In this document: one piece after another, positions 8,318-14,942 of the stretch
Position numbering within the stretch: the first letter of the stretch is position 1
How the letters are laid out: each line of letters starts with the position of its first letter
Source of the DNA: Candidatus Terraquivivens yellowstonensis
Lineage (GTDB): Archaea; Thermoproteota; Nitrososphaeria_A; Caldarchaeales; Wolframiiraptoraceae
DNA length: 29,926 nucleotides
Assembly (NCBI GenBank): GCA_023539445.1
Contig: JAKCEW010000010.1
Span: forward strand, 1 to 29,926
Reading direction: 5' to 3'
Translations under genes and position numbers: made by a program
Notes under the pieces: generated by a model
What the model saw: the letters and a program-made list of their open reading frames with translations, nothing else
Told to the model about the DNA's origin: nothing
The model's database searches: none

Positions 8318-9859
8318 GTGAGAGAAGGTAAGTATGTTGCGGCTGTTGACCAAGGGACGACCGGTACTAGGTGCATGATTATTGACGCGGAGAGCAATAT
8401 AATAGGATGGGTGTATGAGGAGCATAGGCAAATATATCCAATGCCCGGATGGGTTGAGCATGACCCTATCGAAATATGGGAGAAGACGCGGTACGTGATC
8501 TCTGAAACCTTAAAGCGCTCAGGCATAGATCCTAGAGAGATAGCGGCGATCGGTGTTACGAACCAGCGCGAGACTACTGTTATTTGGGATCCTAAGACTG
8601 GCAAGCCTTTGGCGAACGCAATAGTCTGGCAAGATACTAGGACCAAGGATATATGCGAGCAGCTGAGAAGGGAGAACTATGAAGAAACGCTAATACATCC
8701 AAGGACTGGTGTCTTTTCCTTCACCTACTTCTCAGGCCCGAAGATCAAATGGCTTCTCGAAAACGTTCCGGGTTTAATGGAGAAGGCTAAAAAGGGTGAG
8801 GTGAAGTTCGGAACAATAGATTCTTGGCTCATCTGGAATCTAACGGGCGGACCGAACGGTGGTGCGCACGTAACCGATTACACAAACGCATCCAGGACCA
8901 TGCTCATGGACATAGAGAAGCTTGATTGGTGCAGAGAAATTCTTGAATTATTAAAAATACCGGATGCTATTCTGCCTGAGATAAGGCCCTCCTCTGATAA
9001 GTCGATTTATGGTTACACGAAGCCCGACGGTCCTTTCGGAGCAGAAATACCAGTCTGCGGAGACCTCGGGGATCAGCAGGCCGCGCTGGTGGGCCAAGTA
9101 TGCTTTGAAAAGGGGATGGCGAAGAATACATACGGTACGGGTTGCTTCTTGCTTCAAAACATAGGCACAAAGCCGGAGCTCTCTAAGCACGGTCTGCTAA
9201 CGACCGTGGCATACAGCTTTGAAGCTGGCAAGTGCGCTTATGCACTTGAGGGGTCGATAGCCGTGACGGGTGCAGCGATACAGTGGCTAAGGGACAACCT
9301 GAAGATAATAAGTTCAGCATCCGAGACCGAAGCGATCGCAAAGTCCGTGGAGCAGGAAGGTTCCGGAGGTGTTTACTTCGTACCAGCTTTTAGCGGACTT
9401 TTCGCACCTTATTGGGACTTGGATGCCAGGGGCGTCATAGTGGGATTAACGAGATTCATAAGAAGGGAACACATAGTTCATGCGACGCTTGAAAGCATAT
9501 GTTATCAAACGAGAGATGTACTCGAATCCATAGCATCGGATACAGGTAGCCGGTTGACAGAGCTTAAGGTAGATGGAGGAGCGGCCATCAACGACTATCT
9601 AATGCAACTTCAAGCAGACATAATCGGTACCAAAGTTATAAGACCCAAGGTTACCGAAACCACTTCACTAGGGTGCGTTTATGCTGCAGGTCTTGCTGTC
9701 GGTTTTTGGAGAGACCTAGACGAATTAAGAAAACTCTGGAAGGTTGATAAGGTATTCCAGCCGAGATGGTCTGAGGAGAAAAGGGAAAGGATGTATAGGG
9801 GATGGAAAGCGGCCGTAAACCGTGCTAAAGGTTGGCTTAAGGACATAAGCGCTGCGTGA
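8318..9859 (+). CDS. glpK: Glycerol kinase
   Basis: 513 aa, full length for the FGGY-family glycerol kinase, which phosphorylates glycerol to sn-glycerol 3-phosphate in the cytoplasm. The N-terminal phosphate loop [11 protein letters not shown] (about residues 11-21), [22 protein letters not shown] and the C-terminal [15 protein letters not shown] region are family hallmarks. GTG at 8318 is the natural start given the TATA spacing; no Shine-Dalgarno is needed. It is followed after 6 bp by the G3P dehydrogenase gene and then by a CoxG-like gene, forming a glycerol catabolic operon. Confidence 0.96.
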   Translation: MREGKYVAAVDQGTTGTRCMIIDAESNIIGWVYEEHRQIYPMPGWVEHDPIEIWEKTRYVISETLKRSGIDPREIAAIGVTNQRETTVIWDPKTGKPLANAIVWQDTRTKDICEQLRRENYEETLIHPRTGVFSFTYFSGPKIKWLLENVPGLMEKAKKGEVKFGTIDSWLIWNLTGGPNGGAHVTDYTNASRTMLMDIEKLDWCREILELLKIPDAILPEIRPSSDKSIYGYTKPDGPFGAEIPVCGDLGDQQAALVGQVCFEKGMAKNTYGTGCFLLQNIGTKPELSKHGLLTTVAYSFEAGKCAYALEGSIAVTGAAIQWLRDNLKIISSASETEAIAKSVEQEGSGGVYFVPAFSGLFAPYWDLDARGVIVGLTRFIRREHIVHATLESICYQTRDVLESIASDTGSRLTELKVDGGAAINDYLMQLQADIIGTKVIRPKVTETTSLGCVYAAGLAVGFWRDLDELRKLWKVDKVFQPRWSEEKRERMYRGWKAAVNRAKGWLKDISAA

Positions 9860-9865
9860 TGTCCC

Positions 9866-11152
9866 TTGGAAAGGTATGATGCGATTGTAATAGGCGGTGG
9901 CGTGACCGGCTTAGCTGTTGCTTACGACTTAGCATCCAGAGGTCTCAAGCCATTACTGCTCGAGAGGAACGACCTCATGAGCGGTACGTCGGGGAAGTAT
10001 CATGGGCTTCTGCATAGCGGCGCAAGGTATGCAGTCAACGACCCTGAAGCGGCTTATGAGTGCGCAGTTGAGAACAAAATAATAAAAGAAATCGCGGGGC
10101 ATTGCGTAGAGGACACCGGCGGGTACTTCGTCCTATTGGATGAGGAGGAGTACTACGATGAATTCAAAAGAGGGTGCAAAGAAAACCAAATACCGATAAA
10201 GGATGTGGATGTCGGCGAAGCCTTAAGGGAGGAACCGAACCTTAATCCTAACATTAAGGCAGTCGTCGAAGTTCAAGATGCAGTCCTCTATGCCTATAGG
10301 TTCGCCATCAGCTTAGGCTTAGCCGCCAAGATGAACGGCGCTGAGATACGGACGTATAACGAGGTCATCGGGTTGCTAAAGGAAGGTAGACGCATCGTTG
10401 GTGCAAAAGTCTTCAACAAGATTAACAATTCTGTGTACGAGGCGAAGGCCGATGTAACCGTTGTAACGGCAGGCCCTTGGTCGGAGAAGATCATGTGCAT
10501 GGCAAATGTTCAGAACGTCAAGATGGTCTTGACAGCTGGCACGATGGCCGTGGTCCCGCGCAGGCTGTCCAAGAGAGTCATCAACAAGATGAGGATTCCG
10601 TCAGATGGTGACATAGTCGTACCGTATGGCAACAATTCTATAGTAGGTACGACCGCGTATGTGATAGAGGACCCCGATAATTACACAATACCACCAGAAG
10701 ATGCTGAGTTTCTCATGGATGAGGGTAGCGCTATATTCCCTATGATTAAAAATATAGGTTTCTCCAGAATGTATTCGTCCGTTAGACCGCTTATATCAGT
10801 GGGAGAGGAGATTGACACTAGAAAGATATCGAGACGTTACGAGATATACGATCACGAAGAACTGCATAACGTGGAGGGGCTGCTGACCGCCATAGGTGGC
10901 AAGTTTACGACGGCACGGGCCATGGCAGAGGCAATATCCGATCTCGTATGCAAGAAGCTTGGTGTTAAAAAGGGGTGCAAAACGAAGGAGACTAAACTAC
11001 CGAATCCTGTAGAAGTGTTAAGCGCTGAGCAGTTAAGAAAGAGCGGATGTCCTGAGAGTCTCATAAGGAGAGCCTTTGAGAAAAAGGGTACGATAGACGA
11101 AGAGCTTTTGATGAACGCTCTTTATGTGTTAATCGCATCCTTCTTGTGGTGA
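9866..11152 (+). CDS. FAD-dependent glycerol-3-phosphate dehydrogenase (short form)
   Basis: 428 aa. The N-terminal dinucleotide fold (AIVIGGGVTGLAVAYDLASRG) and the substrate/FAD segment SGTSGKYHGLLHSGARYA mark the GlpA/GlpD family, which oxidises sn-glycerol 3-phosphate to dihydroxyacetone phosphate and passes electrons to quinone or a partner. It is shorter than bacterial GlpA (about 540 aa) and GlpD (about 500 aa). The iron-sulfur or helical C-terminal domain is missing and the chain ends in a hydrophobic LYVLIASFLW. This does not look like damage, because the gene is cleanly followed by the CoxG-like gene 6 bp later. From memory, a similar short dehydrogenase in Sulfolobus acidocaldarius is membrane-anchored through a CoxG-like protein, and this cluster has the same order. 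The start is TTG at 9866. Confidence 0.88.
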   Translation: MERYDAIVIGGGVTGLAVAYDLASRGLKPLLLERNDLMSGTSGKYHGLLHSGARYAVNDPEAAYECAVENKIIKEIAGHCVEDTGGYFVLLDEEEYYDEFKRGCKENQIPIKDVDVGEALREEPNLNPNIKAVVEVQDAVLYAYRFAISLGLAAKMNGAEIRTYNEVIGLLKEGRRIVGAKVFNKINNSVYEAKADVTVVTAGPWSEKIMCMANVQNVKMVLTAGTMAVVPRRLSKRVINKMRIPSDGDIVVPYGNNSIVGTTAYVIEDPDNYTIPPEDAEFLMDEGSAIFPMIKNIGFSRMYSSVRPLISVGEEIDTRKISRRYEIYDHEELHNVEGLLTAIGGKFTTARAMAEAISDLVCKKLGVKKGCKTKETKLPNPVEVLSAEQLRKSGCPESLIRRAFEKKGTIDEELLMNALYVLIASFLW

Positions 11153-11158
11153 TATGCG

Positions 11159-11638
11159 TTGATAAAAATCTCCGACAAATTTTTGGTTAAAGCGAAGGTC
11201 GAGGATGTTTGGTCCATCGTGAGCAACATGTCGGAGGTTCTGTCTTGCTTCCCAAATGTGCAGAAGATTGAAACACTAAGCGATGGCAGCACGAGGGTTA
11301 CATTCAGGGTTGACGTATCTGGTGCCGAGGAGAGGAGTCTGACCTCATACCTTTCCAGAATTACTGGGAAGATTGACGCAAAGTACACAGAACTAAATCC
11401 CACAGAATCTTTGAAAGTGAGTGCTAAAGGCTCCGTTGCGGGCGTAAAAGTCAGCATAAACTTGTCTGTCAATCTCTCGAGTCTTCCGGACGGCTCTACG
11501 CAAGTTGCTTATCATGTGGAGGCGGATGTGGGCATGTTGGCGAAATTATTTGGTATGGGACTCATACAGAAGATCATTGAGAACAATGCCTCTGCATTCG
11601 TACAAAAGTTCAGAAAGATGCTTGAGAGAGAGGGTTAG
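11159..11638 (+). CDS. CoxG-like SRPBCC protein, likely partner of G3P dehydrogenase
   Basis: 159 aa of the SRPBCC/START fold, CoxG branch (VKAKVEDVWSIVSNMSEVLSCFPNVQKIE at the N-terminus, then the repeated beta pattern of the CoxG family). CoxG was named from the CO dehydrogenase operon of Oligotropha, where it helps anchor the enzyme to the membrane. No cox genes are present here. Its place directly behind a C-terminally short G3P dehydrogenase suggests it links that enzyme to the membrane; that role is inference from context and recalled work in Sulfolobus. The start is TTG at 11159, with GGTGAT a few bases upstream overlapping the preceding stop. Confidence 0.8.
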   Translation: MIKISDKFLVKAKVEDVWSIVSNMSEVLSCFPNVQKIETLSDGSTRVTFRVDVSGAEERSLTSYLSRITGKIDAKYTELNPTESLKVSAKGSVAGVKVSINLSVNLSSLPDGSTQVAYHVEADVGMLAKLFGMGLIQKIIENNASAFVQKFRKMLEREG

Positions 11639-11644
11639 ATAAGC

Positions 11645-12202
11645 TTGTTAAAGGGTTTAGTAGGGCTGTTAACCAAACGGCTGAGACCAGTCGATGAACT
11701 CTTATCACATGAAGGCTCCGCCGCTGTTGTACTGATATTGCACCCGACTGAGGATGGTATCGAGATACTTTTCGTGAAACGTAGAGACGATCCCAATGAC
11801 CCATGGTCAGGTCAGATAGCGCTACCTGGAGGTCGCCGTAACCCCTCGGACAGCTCCATGCTGGAAACCGCGATTAGGGAGACATTCGAGGAAGTTGGAA
11901 TACTGCTCGACGCTAAAAGGATGATACTCGGTGCCTTACCAAATGTAACGTCCTTGAGAAACCCAGGCATGTTGGTAACACCTTTTGTAGCCCTTCTAGA
12001 AGAAAAAATGCCGGTCAAGCTTTCACCGGAACTCTCAGAGTACTTCTGGGCACCCATCAAGGGTCTGAGTGAGTGCGAGGTCAAAGTCAGCCTACAAGAC
12101 GGTGAAGCAAAAACCGTTAAAGCGTATGTTTATGGAGGGCATGTAATATGGGGATTAACTGCACGGATAATCGAGTCGTTTCTAAAAATTTTAGAAGGTT
12201 AA
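11645..12202 (+). CDS. Nudix hydrolase, CoA pyrophosphatase-like
   Basis: 185 aa. The Nudix box runs from GGRRNPSDSSMLETAIRE through TFEEVGI (about residues 58-83), with the metal-binding glutamates REtfEEvG in place. The segment just before it (WSGQIALPGGR) resembles the motif of CoA/acyl-CoA pyrophosphatases of the NudL/Pcd1 type, so cleavage of CoA to phosphopantetheine and 3',5'-ADP is the best guess. Substrate specificity is not proven by sequence. The TTG start lies 6 bp after the CoxG-like stop, so it may ride on the glycerol operon transcript, although a functional link is not obvious. Confidence 0.8.
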   Translation: MLKGLVGLLTKRLRPVDELLSHEGSAAVVLILHPTEDGIEILFVKRRDDPNDPWSGQIALPGGRRNPSDSSMLETAIRETFEEVGILLDAKRMILGALPNVTSLRNPGMLVTPFVALLEEKMPVKLSPELSEYFWAPIKGLSECEVKVSLQDGEAKTVKAYVYGGHVIWGLTARIIESFLKILEG

Positions 12203-12264
12203 AAATATTCTAGTCGTTTACAACTCTGGCAAGAAATGCTAAAATACACAAAACGAGAAATCTT

Positions 12265-12504
12265 GTGCTGATGAACTGGATAACGCTTACCGGCATAATT
12301 CTGCTATTCGCCGGCATACTCATCATACTGCTCGCGATAGGTCTTTTGAAAGGCTTGGGTGGTAGCGGAAAGGCACGCATCGGCGGCGTGGTCCTCCTAG
12401 GGCCCATACCGATAGTCTTTGGGGACAGAAGCCTCGCCAGCGTTCTTCTAATCGTTGCTATGGTGTTTGTGATATTGTTTATAATACTTGCCCTTATTTG
12501 GTAA
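12265..12504 (+). CDS. DUF131 small membrane protein (copy 1)
   Basis: 79 aa with two hydrophobic helices (about residues 6-28 and 58-79). They flank the family signature GGVVLLGPIPIVFGD, which identifies the archaeal DUF131/TIGR00304 family of unknown function. Only 19 bp separate it from the next ORF, a second member of the same family. No catalytic residues can be recognised. It may start from its own promoter in the 62-bp gap after the Nudix gene. Confidence 0.7.
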   Translation: MLMNWITLTGIILLFAGILIILLAIGLLKGLGGSGKARIGGVVLLGPIPIVFGDRSLASVLLIVAMVFVILFIILALIW

Positions 12505-12541
12505 TAATTGAAAAGCATGACTCATGGTGGGGTGCGCTTTC

Positions 12542-12820
12542 ATGGAAGATTCCATGAAACGGAACCCATTGAGTGCTTTCGTACTGCTGGTGGTTGGCAT
12601 GCTCTTAATTTTCCTTGCCGTGTATTTGATAATCGTAGGCATGCTATCAACGTGGTCTACAGAAGTAAAAGGTGGCGCCATGTTCTTGATAGGTCCTTTC
12701 CCACTCATACTGACTTTCGATAAACCTGCATCTTGGTTGATAATGCTCTTGCCCGTTTTGTTAATCCTAATCCCTTTGTTAATCTTTATAATTTGGCTAA
12801 AGTATGGCGGCATGAAATGA
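12542..12820 (+). CDS. DUF131 small membrane protein (copy 2)
   Basis: About 92 aa from ATG at 12542; an upstream in-frame GTG at 12524 would add six residues. Two long hydrophobic segments (about 12-34 and 63-86) flank GGAMFLIGPFPLILTFD, a divergent form of the DUF131 signature seen in the preceding gene. The C-terminal copy ends in a short charged tail. The tandem pair is probably a local duplication that has diverged. The metallophosphoesterase follows after 21 bp, so all three may be co-expressed at the membrane. Confidence 0.65.
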   Translation: MEDSMKRNPLSAFVLLVVGMLLIFLAVYLIIVGMLSTWSTEVKGGAMFLIGPFPLILTFDKPASWLIMLLPVLLILIPLLIFIIWLKYGGMK

Positions 12821-12841
12821 GAAAAAGCCAGGGCCTGAGAT

Positions 12842-13558
12842 ATGCTGACTAGGCGTCAATTCATAGTGATATCCTCTCTGGCGCTTGCCGGGGCATGCAT
12901 CTCTGTAGGCTACGTAACCACAAAGGAGCTCGAGGTGACACGAATAGATCTCGGATTAGGCAGGAAGATCGCTTTCTTAGCAGACTTGCACATCCATAGA
13001 ATCGATGACGTCAAGGAGAATGTTCTAAGCATCTTAGAAAGGGAGCAGGCCGATGCCATTCTTATTGGAGGGGACACCGTGGACGCTTTAACCCTTAGCA
13101 TGGATGTAGTGGACAGCTACCTTTCGGAATTGGAAGCAAAGGAAAAGTTCGCCGTCATGGGAAACCATGAGTACTGGAGCGGCAAGGCTGAGGATTTTGC
13201 TAAAATCTTAAAGAAGAATGGGTTCATTCTTCTCAAAGATTCGTCAGCCCAGGCATCCTTTGGAAAGATACTCGGTCTTGACTGGAGGGACAATAGGAAG
13301 TACCCTGAGTGTAAGCCTGAAGGGCTTGTGATAGTGCACGATCCAAACGCTGCTTTGAGTATATCGGGTGCTCGAGCAATTTTGGCCGGGCATACGCATG
13401 GGGGCGTGGTTATCGCCGGCCAGACGGTCTACTCGAATTCTGTTTACACAAGGGGGCTGTACAGGCTTAATGATGGCGTCCTCTACGTCTCGAGAGGTTT
13501 AGGTCAAATTTTTCCGTTGAGATACACTTCACCCTTAGAACTCGTAATCGCTGAATAG
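12842..13558 (+). CDS. Metallophosphoesterase with Tat-like signal
   Basis: 238 aa calcineurin-like phosphoesterase of the YkuE-like group. The metal-binding motifs occur in order: DLHIH (about residues 46-50), GGDTVD (about 75-80), GNHEYW (about 106-111) and GHTHGG (about 181-186). The N-terminus MLTRRQF followed by a hydrophobic run of about 17 residues is a plausible twin-arginine signal or anchor, so the enzyme may act outside the membrane. Bacterial relatives act on UDP-diacylglucosamine or other phospho-substrates; the archaeal substrate is unknown. It follows the two DUF131 membrane proteins on the same strand. Confidence 0.8.
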   Translation: MLTRRQFIVISSLALAGACISVGYVTTKELEVTRIDLGLGRKIAFLADLHIHRIDDVKENVLSILEREQADAILIGGDTVDALTLSMDVVDSYLSELEAKEKFAVMGNHEYWSGKAEDFAKILKKNGFILLKDSSAQASFGKILGLDWRDNRKYPECKPEGLVIVHDPNAALSISGARAILAGHTHGGVVIAGQTVYSNSVYTRGLYRLNDGVLYVSRGLGQIFPLRYTSPLELVIAE

Positions 13559-13631
13559 GTTTTAGCGACAGTTGTCGAACAAGGCTTAAATTGTAGTCGT
13601 AGAAATTAAAGTACGAAGGGAGGTTAAGGCT

Positions 13632-13835
13632 CTGCGTTTCTGTCCAGATTGTGGAGGAGTGTTGTTCTACGACAGAGAAACTAGGCAATACGTTTGCAAT
13701 AGTTGCGGCGTTTCTTATACACTACAGGATCTTGTGATGATAAAAGAAAAGAGGATGGCTCTTAAGGAGGAGCAGGAAAGAAAGAAGCGACAGAAGGAAG
13801 AGTATCTAGAATGGTGGCTCAGCAAGAAGAAATGA
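13632..13835 (+). CDS. Small zinc-ribbon protein, apparent CTG start
   Basis: About 67 aa with no ATG, GTG or TTG upstream of the conserved part. The sequence begins LRFCPDCGGVLFYD, then YVCNSCGVSY, giving two CxxC knuckles at about residues 4-7 and 24-27. A long charged helix rich in Lys, Glu and Gln follows, ending EYLEWWLSKKK. The ribbon resembles the N-terminal ribbon of TFS/RPB9-type proteins but lacks their C-terminal ribbon. The in-frame stop upstream is at 13587-13589. A strong GGAGGT (13619-13624) sits 7 nt before CTG at 13632, which is why I choose that codon. It lies 73 bp after the phosphoesterase and converges with moaA. The function is unknown. Confidence 0.65.
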   Translation: MRFCPDCGGVLFYDRETRQYVCNSCGVSYTLQDLVMIKEKRMALKEEQERKKRQKEEYLEWWLSKKK

Positions 13836-13847
13836 TATGTTTTAGCT

Positions 13848-14843
13848 TTATTCATGAACGATAATAACGTCATCTGATGGTTGGACTTCTTTAGTCTTCC
13901 AGAAAGGCTCCCTTAGATAGACGGCTTTAATGAACAACCTTTCAAGCTCCTCATCCGAAGCACCGTTCCTCATTGGTGTCAAAAAGTCCACATGGTTATC
14001 GTCCCTCATCAGGCATGGTTTAAACTTCCCATCATGCGTTATCCTTATTCTTGAATCGTTCATGCAGAAATCACAATTTCTCATAGGTCTTACGAACTCG
14101 ACCCAAACGTTTTCTGGTAGAAGGTACTGCCGTCTCATCTGTAGTTTGCGCGTTACGCACTTTATTGCCCTCTTTTTTATGGAGTCCTCAACAGGACCGA
14201 GGTTGTAGTAATATTTTTGGAAAAATTCCGAGTCCGATGCATCGCCTTCGTGAACAAGCTCTATCAGCTGAAGTATGCAGTTATTGTACCCGAGATTTTT
14301 CACGAACCTAATCATATCCTCGATCTCATCTTCGTTAACACCTTTCATGACCACGACGTTGAGCTTCACGACATCCATGCCAGCATCGAATGCTGCTTTT
14401 ATTGCATCAATAGTGTATTGTAACCTTTTTTCACCATCGGTCGGTTTTGCGCCAGTTATCCAGCAGAACTTCTGCGCATTTATGCTATGCAGGCTGATGT
14501 TAACCCTGTTTAAACCAGCATCCCGTAACCTTTTTGCAAGTTGTGGAAATCTTGTGCCATTCGTCGTCATGGATATTTCTTCGAACCCGATGTTATGCAA
14601 CCTCTCAACTATCTCTACTATGTCGCTCCTTAGCATGGGCTCGCCGCCGGTCAGCTTAACGTTATTTATGCCGTACTTCTTCAGAATCTTCATCACTCTC
14701 TCTATCTCTTCTGGCGTCATAGTGGTCTTCGCATCCTCGTAAATTCCTTCCATGTGACAGAATATGCATTTGAAGTTGCACTTAGTGCTTGGTGTGAGTG
14801 ATATTCTCACGCCGCTTACAAGTCTGTTGTATCTATCGAACAG
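13848..14843 (-). CDS. moaA: GTP 3',8-cyclase (molybdenum cofactor biosynthesis MoaA)
   Basis: Radical SAM enzyme that starts molybdopterin synthesis from GTP. The SAM-cluster motif CNFKCIFC (CxxxCxxC) and GGEP (KLTGGEPMLR) lie near the N-terminus. The second cluster at the C-terminus is CDFC followed after 13 residues by C. The first ordinary start codon is GTG at 14810, but the frame stays open to 14855 and encodes FDRYNRLVSGVRISLT, the conserved MoaA N-terminus. The true start is therefore probably CTG at 14843 or ACG at 14849; ACG lies 6 nt after GGTGA. The terminal Gly-Gly typical of bacterial MoaA is absent (it ends VIIVHE). The molybdopterin oxidoreductase at 18973 is a possible client of the cofactor. 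Confidence 0.85.
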   Translation of the reverse strand: MFDRYNRLVSGVRISLTPSTKCNFKCIFCHMEGIYEDAKTTMTPEEIERVMKILKKYGINNVKLTGGEPMLRSDIVEIVERLHNIGFEEISMTTNGTRFPQLAKRLRDAGLNRVNISLHSINAQKFCWITGAKPTDGEKRLQYTIDAIKAAFDAGMDVVKLNVVVMKGVNEDEIEDMIRFVKNLGYNNCILQLIELVHEGDASDSEFFQKYYYNLGPVEDSIKKRAIKCVTRKLQMRRQYLLPENVWVEFVRPMRNCDFCMNDSRIRITHDGKFKPCLMRDDNHVDFLTPMRNGASDEELERLFIKAVYLREPFWKTKEVQPSDDVIIVHE

Positions 14844-14856
14844 TTGCGTATCTCGT

Positions 14857-14874
14857 CACCCTTTGTAAAGGGTG
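14857..14874 (-). promoter_or_regulatory. Inverted repeat covering the moaA ribosome-binding site
   Basis: On the minus strand, CACCCTTT and AAAGGGTG face each other across 2 nt. In RNA this gives a 7-bp stem (CACCCUU/AAGGGUG) with a UACA loop. The GGGTG of the right arm is part of the GGTGA Shine-Dalgarno sequence, so the folded leader would hide it. The element lies between the TATA box (ATTTATAT near 14902-14910) and the start codon, within the predicted 5' leader. It could equally be a DNA operator. Confidence 0.5.
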
Positions 14875-14901
14875 TCGTAAAATACATTTCCGTCTCGGTA
14901 A

Positions 14902-14910
14902 CATATAAAT
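14902..14910 (-). promoter_or_regulatory. TATA box for moaA
   Basis: ATTTATATG on the minus strand, centred near 14906, predicts transcription from about 14880. That leaves a leader of about 30 nt containing the inverted repeat. Confidence 0.5.
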
Positions 14911-14942
14911 GCTATGCCTTGCGTGCAGATAGTATTTACGGA

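Noticed and set aside
8230-8646. 138-aa ORF on the minus strand
   Set aside because: Antisense to the start of glpK and across the divergent promoter region; glpK is certain in the other strand.
14275-14742. 155-aa ORF on the plus strand
   Set aside because: Antisense to moaA; the moaA cluster motifs are unambiguous.
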